This document shows, one piece after another, positions 57,064 through 64,000 of a stretch of 64,000 bases of DNA. The translations under genes and the position numbers were made by a program. Position 1 is the stretch's first letter, and each line of letters starts with the position of its first letter. This stretch comes from Trachythela sp. YZ-2020. Lineage: Eukaryota > Cnidaria > Anthozoa > Malacalcyonacea > Clavulariidae. The stretch spans positions 1 to 64,000 of the forward strand of contig JADLSH010000178.1 of the NCBI GenBank assembly GCA_016169945.1. Direction: 5' to 3'. The notes under the pieces were generated by a model. The model saw nothing but the letters and a program-made list of their open reading frames with translations, ran no database searches and was not told the DNA's origin.

Positions 57064-58717
57064 TTAAAACACTTTGAGGGGAAACGAGTTTTTGGAACAT
57101 TCAGTCCTACAAATTTTTTTTATAAAATCCACTATTTCATAATCTACTACATAATCAGTTAATATTCTATCAGGTAAAAATTCTTGGAGCTTTAAGTTAT
57201 TATGATTGTTCCTAAACAACTTAACAGCCAGTTTATCCCGGCGTTCCTTCAAAGTAAAAATGTCCGTGTAATCTAAAGCGTCGCCATAACTTAAAGAAGG
57301 TACAATTATTCTTAATGCACGCTTTTGCAGGACTTCAATCTCATCACATAAATAGTCAGGAATATTAGAGTGCCATACTTGGGAGGCGTATTCAAGCACG
57401 GGCCAAAGTACTGTGGTATATACTGTCATTAATGTATCTGTATTAGCATTTGATCCTTTTAATAGTTTCAACATGTACAGCCTTTTCCCTGTTCTCTTCA
57501 CGATGTTATTAACATGTTCATTCCATCTCAAGTCGTCTTGGAAAGTAACTCCTGGTGACGAGCATATTTGACTCTTTCGACCAAAACTCCTCCAATATCC
57601 AATGGTAAAAACAGCCGTTTTTCTTTTGAAAAGTCGACGATTAATTCTTTGCATTTAGTAACATAAATTGAGTTTCATTTTGTTCTGAATAGTCCAGTCG
57701 TTGATCTCATTAACAAGACTTTGTAGGTTACTGTCACAGTCAGGTGAGATGCTTTCTGAAGCTGTGCTGTCGTCGACGTATTTCCATCGCTCTGTCCAAC
57801 TAGACAAAAGGTCGTTAATCATCACGAGGAAAAGTATTGGACCTAATACATCGGACCGCCGTTCACTGTTCGCCATTCAGAAACACATTCTTTTAATCTA
57901 ACACGTTGTTTTCGATCTGTAAGGAAACTTTTGATCCAATTTGTCAACGTAGGTGGAACATTCATGTTGGATAATTTTTGAAGGAGAATAGAGTGATCGA
58001 TAAGATCAAAAGCGTTCGAAAAATCGAGCAAAAACACTCTTACTGCCTTCCTAGTTCCGTCGGTTTCACTAAGGACATATAAATGAATATATACTGAGAA
58101 CATATAAATGAATATTTTGTTCAATATAAGCGATTATGTCTTATAAAAATAGCGAATGTCTGGAGGTTAGTTAAAAATCACATTTTCTCGTGGTTTTACT
58201 GCCATTCGCAATCAAACACGTCTAGCCCCGAATTTTTTATGTTCACTTAAGTTGTTAACACTTAAGCAGGTGACGTCATTCTTGCAATGGCAGTGTTTTA
58301 TAAATAAATACAGCAAGCGATTGTTTTAAGGCGAGACATGTATGTTTGCTATTTGCCGTTGACAGGTTTTAATTTAGTTCAGTGCCAGGCTAGTTAAAGT
58401 TAAACGCCTTAAGGTGTCAATGTCAACAACGTGAAAAAAATAATTTGGCGCGTGACGTAACCGATTATACTACCTTTACCTTTGCTCTCCATTTAAAATT
58501 ATCGCACATTGAAAGCACCATTCGCTGGAGTGAAAAGGTTTTTACGAAACATTGTTTTCGATTGGCTTAAAAATTTAATTGCTTAAAGACTTGATTTTCT
58601 CCAAAATTCAACAACATTAGCGTCGCTCCAATGTCTGATATTTGCGTGCGCGATCAATCGCTCGCCCAATTGAGTCTGGGCGTGTGTGGGCGCGCGCGCT
58701 CCCCATTGAAAGCCCTA
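56691..58717. mobile_element. Possible hAT-like inverted-repeat element enclosing the RT remnant
   Basis: CAGGGCTTTCAA and TTGAAAGCCCTA are 12-bp inverse ends with GCGCGC inside both. No matching 8-bp flanks were found, so the claim is weak. Confidence 0.4.
57064..58124 (-). pseudogene. Non-LTR retrotransposon reverse transcriptase, broken
   Basis: Three minus-strand frames follow one another. 58124-57843 carries RKAVRVFLLDFSNAFDLIDH, ending before the expected PQG motif. 57876-57655 carries LGPILFLVMINDLLSSW and the catalytic YVDDS. 57654-57064 carries RWNEHVNNIVKRTGKRLYML and VLEYASQVWHSNIPDYLCDE. These are the fingers, palm and post-palm parts of a Jockey/CR1-type reverse transcriptase. 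Frames change at about 57860, where PQG is lost, at about 57655, and again near 57550, so the copy is dead. No endonuclease domain seen. Different family from 4108-4710. Confidence 0.9.
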
Positions 58718-59086
58718 TGATGAGTAATATGACATTGCCATAGAAGCAAATTTTCATATTTTCAGACTATTATTGTTGTGTAATAGTCAACATCTACACA
58801 AGTGTGAAATAAGAAGGCTAAAGAATACTTCAAATTTTAAATAAATTTGAAGACATTCTTTAAGCATAGACATTCCAGTGTTTTGTTGTGTGAGCTCAGC
58901 CAAATATACATCAAGAGCATGCTGTTAAGACAACAAGTACATATACCAGAATAATATGGCTACCCTGTGTGTTTAATTCATATTGACCAACAGCAGATAA
59001 CCACTATCAAGTACCCGCTACAGCTGATGCAAAAAAAGTCATTCATTCTACTGATGGAACTGCCATAGAGACGGTTGGCAACATGC
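58718..59086. other. No gene seen
   Basis: AT-rich, nothing recognised. Confidence 0.4.
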
Positions 59087-59355
59087 GTTAACCCATTAAC
59101 TGGCAGTACTCTTCCCTGACGAGTAAAATCGTCCAGCGTTAGACAGAGTGAAATACTGAAGTCTACAGGTGCATTTGGGCTTATTGCCAGATAAACGGTT
59201 GATATAGCTTTAAGAACATACTTCTATTAACCCTTTAACTGGAAATGCACCCTACTTTCGTATTTTACTCTGTCTAATGCCAGAGTATATTACTCTGTCC
59301 AACGCCCGACAATTTTACTCGTCAGTGGAAGAGTACTGCCGGTTAATGGTTTAAC
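59087..59355. mobile_element. GTTAACCCATTAACTGG MITE, complete copy (269 bp)
   Basis: GTTAACCCATTAACTGGCAG...GACGAGTAAAAT pairs with ATTTTACTCGTCAGTGG...CTGCCGGTTAATGGTTTAAC. Inner TTTTACTCTGTCTAATGCCA blocks repeat in both orientations. Other copies: 1551, 5694, 16697. Confidence 0.85.
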
Positions 59356-59928
59356 AGAACTATCTGCCCAGTGACTGTCACTTTTTTTCAAAATGGCTTC
59401 TTCGCAAGCTGCTGAATTTTAAACAAAAATCGTTTTTTTAAGCCTGATTCAAAGTTTTAAATGAAGAAAACTGCCGCTAAATTCATGGAGGATATATTTT
59501 TGACATTTTTAAAGGTAAGCGATAACCAATACACTATTTTTCTTCCATGAAAGGCAGCGTTTTCTCGCTGTTGAAATGTATACATGTATAAAACTTTTTC
59601 CGTACGGCTCAACCACTCAAGTGTTTATTTTGAAAATTATTCGTTTTATCCTCATTTATATCGTTATATTCAGCAAAAACCTAGCTGTGATATATTTTTA
59701 AAACCATTCTACTTTGTATTTGAGCCCTTCCAAAGTATTTTTCCAACGAAATTGTTTGTTTTTGTTTCGCCTCGATATGTTTTTGACACTCGTCGCGAGT
59801 GTTGCTTTTGCCGGCATGTTTTTAATAACCGGCCGCCGAGAAAAGCGCTGAATTATGTCCTATATAGCCTTTTCAACTGACCTCATAACTTTCTGTGTTT
59901 GTTTTTCTCTTTGAAATTTCTACTAAAA
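59356..59928. other. No gene seen
   Basis: The 98-codon open frame at 59584-59880 has no recognisable domain. Confidence 0.4.
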
Positions 59929-60031
59929 CAATTAGTCGCCTCAGGCTCGGTGATTATACAAGTCTATAGTCACTTCGCCTTCGGCTCAGTGACTATAGGC
60001 TTGTAATCACCTCGCCTTCGGCGACTAATTG
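59929..60031. repeat. 103-bp hairpin with CG-rich punctuation
   Basis: CAATTAGTCGCC pairs with GGCGACTAATTG, and GGTGATTATACAAGTCTATA pairs with TATAGGCTTGTAATCACC. CCTCAGGCTCGG, CTTCGCCTTCGGCTC and CCTCGCCTTCGG stand at the joints. Confidence 0.9.
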
Positions 60032-60317
60032 TTAAATAGCTAGAGGAAATGAAAAAGCACCTTTTTTAAATTGTAAACATTGATGCTCATTGATAATCCC
60101 AAATATGACTTTTTGCACATTGTTTCAAAAAGTGATGCAATTTTCTCTATTTGGGCCAAGACAATGTGCAAATTGCACAATGCACACTGTTAATTTAAAC
60201 CCTGAAGTGAATTCAAATGTAATGCAACCATATTCTAACCATGTCATCGTTGTTGCTACATAGCTTATGATGATAATGCAGATCAATATTTAGTGATTTG
60301 TTATTAAATTTATATAG

Positions 60318-60400
60318 GTTTGACCCAGATGATGGTATGCTTACCACAACTTGTTGCCTTCATGGAGGAAAAATAAAAGGAAGCTTCCTGCCTCAGCTAG
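60318..60400 (+). other. Candidate isolated exon
   Basis: Acceptor TATATAG and donor GTAATA bracket 83 bp reading FDPDDGMLTTTCCLHGGKIK, then GSFLPQL. Protein-like, no family recognised. Confidence 0.3.
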
Positions 60401-61137
60401 GTAATATTTTCCCCTTTGAGAAACTTCACTCTGATTTATGAGCTCCCCATTATATGTGAGCAAAAAATCCCCTTGGAAAAATTCATTTCTTGTGAAAACA
60501 CCTCGTCCTTAAAATAGCAATAAATTAGAATTATTCTTTGGTATTTGACAACATAATATAATGTCATTTGGAATTTGTTAATGTCCTTGAGCATAATTTT
60601 GCCCTGATTGTTGACAAATTTGCCATAGTGAAGCAGTAATTAAGTATAATGCTCCTTTTCATGATAATGAGTCGCATTGAGCTCAGGTAGCAGGTATGTA
60701 AACTGCATTAAAGTGCATGTAAACTATTTTAAGTTACTGTTATATAAGTATGCAATATTATATAAATCATGCCAAGTTCATGTTGAACTGTAAGTTGCTT
60801 TATCAGTTAAGTTATTGTGTTATACTGTACTTCAAAAGCCTGACAGTAAGTTGTTGGTTTTGCATATATACAGTAAGTACAGTATGGGGACAATTTCTGA
60901 GCTCTAGCACGCATACATTACTCAATAGTCAATACCCAAATTTATCCTTGTCTGGTCTGGTCTGAGCTCAAGTAGCTTATATGAATGTTGGGTAATTTGT
61001 GTTGGACTAACATTGAGATTTCAAGGTATAAAACATTGCAAATAACTACAACACAATAGAAAGGGATTTATTTGAACAACATCAGCAATATTGCAGTATC
61101 AATGATAGCTAGATGTGATTATTTAAAATTCCCGTAC

Positions 61138-61207
61138 CTATGTAGTCATTAATGAAGTGCTCCTCAAATCCTTCTTGATCTTGCTCCTTAAATTTTGCCA
61201 CAACCTC
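61138..61207 (-). other. Candidate isolated exon, SAM-like?
   Basis: Acceptor TTTTACTAG and donor GTACGG (minus strand) bracket 70 bp reading EVVAKFKEQDQEGFEEHFIN, then DYI. The pattern resembles the start of a SAM-like domain in multi-copy invertebrate proteins, but the support is only this exon. Confidence 0.35.
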
Positions 61208-61457
61208 CTAGTAAAAGAAACAATTAAATTAGTACAGTCAGTAGGAATGCAATTCGCGGCCACATTTAGTCATTCCAAAAAACATTCACACTCGCCCTGT
61301 AGAGGGAATTTCAACCACCTCCCTTTCTAGTACTGTACTTTTACTACTATCAGTAATTTATTTTTATCCTTTTTCGACAGGACAAATTTCCTTCGTGGGA
61401 TGGGTTGTGCTAGTATAGTTCGTGCTGCCGTACGGACAGTATGGCGTTCTAGTGTTC

Positions 61458-61703
61458 AGGGGCCGGTTGTACGAAGCCCGTTTAGCCTTAAACGGTCGAT
61501 AACTCGAAAATATAGATAAAGTCTATACATTCGTCGAACAACCGAACTAAAATATTTCAACTTGAATGGAACAATTATATTTGCAACTATATATTAATGG
61601 CATAAGATTTAAGTTCAGTCATTCAATAAATGTGTGAAAGTGTTTTTTAATTTTGGCTTATCCATGACCGTGTAAGCTAAACGGCCTTCGTACAATCGGC
61701 CCT
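61458..61703. mobile_element. GGGCCGGTTGTAC MITE, copy 2
   Basis: GGGGCCGGTTGTACGAAGCC and GGCCTTCGTACAATCGGCCC are inverse ends; inner AAGTCTATACATTCGTCGAA and AGTTCAGTCATTCAATAAAT are shared in reverse complement with 10381-10637. Confidence 0.85.
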
Positions 61704-62179
61704 AGTCCCTCCCAACATCGACTCATAATAACAATATTCACCGGCGTTCCATAGCAACCAATAACATCCAATCTACCGAAATTGCGATCCCGCAGACTTC
61801 AACAACATCAACAACAGCGCGAAGATTCAAACACAGAAACTTTCTGATGAAGACTCGAAGCACCGAGTCGAAAGCTCAAATTGAATATATCATAATTCAG
61901 AGTACACGATCATTTATACAAAATTATAAAATGACGTTTCGAAATCAGTTTTCAGTTTGCGATCTGGTCGACCTGACTTTCCTCTATGTAATTGTATACT
62001 ATTTAATGCTGTTTAAGCAAATAGGAATCATTTTGAAGATTTCACTGAGTCACACGTATAGTTAGCGATAACTATTATCTACTTTGACCAACTATTTTCA
62101 ACTTTTTAACGCTATTTTGATCAACTTTTTAACACAAAAATTAGTCTTGTTACTAGAAACACATGCATGCAGCAACCCC

Positions 62180-62545
62180 TAGCCTGCTCGCAGACGTTGT
62201 TAAAAACAAACGTCTGCTGAACCGCGCGCCACATCGAGTTCTGCTATATTTTTCCCTTAACCAATCAGAATTTACCTTTCAAATTCTGAAAAGTTACGTT
62301 TTGCGGTATATTCAGCTTAATTAGCATAATTTTAAGTTCAATATGGAGTTCAACGAAGCTGTGAGCAAATTCTTATAATTAATTTATGCATTTTCACAAG
62401 AATCACGCTTTTAAATCAGAGATTCTGATTGGACGATCAAAATAGACGTTGTGAAATTGCAGAACTCGTTCTGGCGCTCGGTTCAGCAGATGTTTGTTTT
62501 TCGTCGCGCTTGGCGTGAGAAAAAACAACGTCTGCGAGCAGGCTA
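62180..62545. mobile_element. Mutator-like MITE (366 bp) with 9-bp TSD
   Basis: Ends TAGCCTGCTCGCAGACGTTG and CAACGTCTGCGAGCAGGCTA are exact inverse repeats. AGCAACCCC stands on both sides (62171-62179 and 62546-62554). No coding capacity. Target length is the same as for 26066-28516, but the end sequences are unrelated. Confidence 0.9.
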
Positions 62546-62554
62546 AGCAACCCC

Positions 62555-63712
62555 TCACCACAGCTAAACAACGACAATTTCCAACATTATACTTAAACTT
62601 TTTTCTTGCAAAATCTGCGGTGCAAAATGCAGGAAAAAGACCGTCGCAGCAGCAGTCTTTCTTCTGGAAATGGGATTCGGTAAATCAGTGGCCGTGTTTG
62701 GTATCTTCGACTAAGGCATAATTTTCGCTAAAAAACAGAATTGAATTCTCCATACTCCCCCCGTCTCCCATTTATGACGCACTCAAAGGACAGCGTCATA
62801 CTGTATAAGGGAACTTCTTGACATAAGTGTCTTCGTTCATCTCAAATGAGTTTGAAGGAAAACAATACTCTAATAGCTTGAAATGAAAACTGTAAGGAAA
62901 CCGGGAAATATATATAGAGTTAGAAGTTAAGGGTTTTTCTCTTTCACGGGGTTTCTTGAAAGATACGCAACGGAAATATTTCTTAAGTAGTGGAAGGACT
63001 GTAGTCATAGCAACACTGACACAAAATAATACAAATTTTTAGGGTACAAAACAGGATACAAATCGGCCAAAAATAATTAAAAAATAATTGTTTTAGCTAT
63101 AGAATTCCGGAATTTATGATGTGGGTAGGTTATTATTCGTTATATGAGCTTTAAACTAATGTAAAATTCAAACTCTGTTCAAATATAACGTTACGAAATG
63201 TTCACAAAACTAAACATTTTACCGATAAAAATTCCTTTTTGAAATGAAATCAGTTTAAAATATAAGTGGAACAATGATTTCGTTCTCCTTTTAATTTAGA
63301 CCTTTTTGATCATATAAAATATACGATACTTTAACCGTAAATACATGAAAAACTATATATATAAAGCTAAAGGCACGTCGGAGTTTTTAGAACAAAAATA
63401 CATCAACACTTTCATTGTTTTAATAATATAACAAACCCTTTTTTCGTTCATTTGTCGCTTGGACTCTTCTTATCTTTTTTGCTAAAGTTAAAGCGATAAG
63501 ATCCGTCCCATAGCTCTTCCAATAAAGTCCCAAAAGCGACCTTTAATTCAGACTTTCTCACTGGCAAGTTTTTCTATAATCTCACTCACTAGTCACTCCA
63601 CTCCTGACAATCTGCCGTACTTTTGAGATCAGTGAGATGACCACCCACCAACCTTGAACCACGCGCCCGCGATTATTGATGAACTTTCTATCTCCCATGG
63701 ATTTCCTTTTTT
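62555..63712. other. No gene seen
   Basis: AT-rich, nothing recognised. Confidence 0.4.
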
Positions 63713-63800
63713 CCGGGTGTGATAAATAACCGAGCGGAATTAGTACCCTCGCCCCGGGTATCGCCCGGAACGGCGCTTCGCCCCGTTGGCTCGGGGATAA
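63713..63800. repeat. CG-rich repeat shared with 1236-1300
   Basis: CCGAGCGGAATTAGTACCCT, then CCCCGGGTATCGCCCGG, GGCGCTTCGCCCC and GGCTCGGGGATAA, as at 1236 but with a longer centre. Confidence 0.7.
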
Positions 63801-64000
63801 CCCCCGCACCCCTCCAGTAGCTGCTATGATGACCGGTCCTTATCCTGTGAATATGGAAGGTTGATGCCAGTAGTTGGCAGAAGAGATCGTGAGAGTGCAT
63901 CCGCATTACCTTTCTCACGACCTAGTCGATGTACGATGTAAAAATCAGACTCTTTTCAAGGAGCAGTAAAGAGCAGTAAATACTTAAGACCTTAAGACCA

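Noticed and set aside
56691..58717. Complete hAT element
   Set aside because: Only 12-bp ends match, no 8-bp duplication and no transposase inside; kept as a weak possibility only.

Overview
The window looks like gene-poor, AT-rich DNA from an early-branching animal. I favour an anthozoan cnidarian, from memory of the protein families and the density of short inverted-repeat elements, but no host marker proves it. Introns have GT-AG borders. I found no convincing conserved single-copy host gene. Almost everything recognisable is mobile DNA, much of it nested.

The centre of interest is 32697-41073, an 8377-bp transposon. It starts CACTG and ends CAGTG, as EnSpm/CACTA elements do, and is flanked by TA on both sides. 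It has inserted into a short repeat whose two halves now lie on either side of it. Both ends carry arrays of palindromic GGTGTTAA/TTAACACC units. Inside are two divergent genes with starts 462 bp apart. The minus-strand gene (37214 to 33420) is intact: six exons with compatible phases and no stop, giving 384 aa with an N-terminal SAM-like domain. The plus-strand gene (37677 to 40284) keeps its two-C2H2-finger first exon and its last two exons but has lost the transposase-like core.

The same plus-strand family occurs at 8424-21021. There ten exons can be read in order: fingers, core blocks, C-terminal domain. Splice phases match throughout, but the copy carries one in-frame TGA and two one-base frameshifts, so it is a pseudogene. 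Comparing the two copies gives the gene model of the family and shows what the transposon copy lost.

Layout. 1-8423: hairpins, small inverted-repeat elements (TTA-flanked Harbinger-like copies at 5845 and about 6881) and a non-LTR retrotransposon tail at 4108-4710. 8424-21021: the zinc-finger/transposase pseudogene with introns full of repeats. 21022-26056: sparse, with two isolated first exons (tyrosine-recombinase-like at 23521, THAP-like at 25084). 26066-28516: a Mutator-like foldback element with a perfect 9-bp target duplication and arms built of an 18-bp minisatellite. 28526-32696: repeats. 32697-41073: the two-gene transposon. 41074-64000: tRNA-derived repeats, hairpins, a second CACTA-type end at about 46390, a duplicated repeat block at 52-53 kb, a broken reverse transcriptase on the minus strand (57064-58124), and a second 9-bp-duplication element at 62180-62545.

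Family names come from memory of sequence motifs; no database search was possible. Exon borders come from GT/AG sites and phase agreement.
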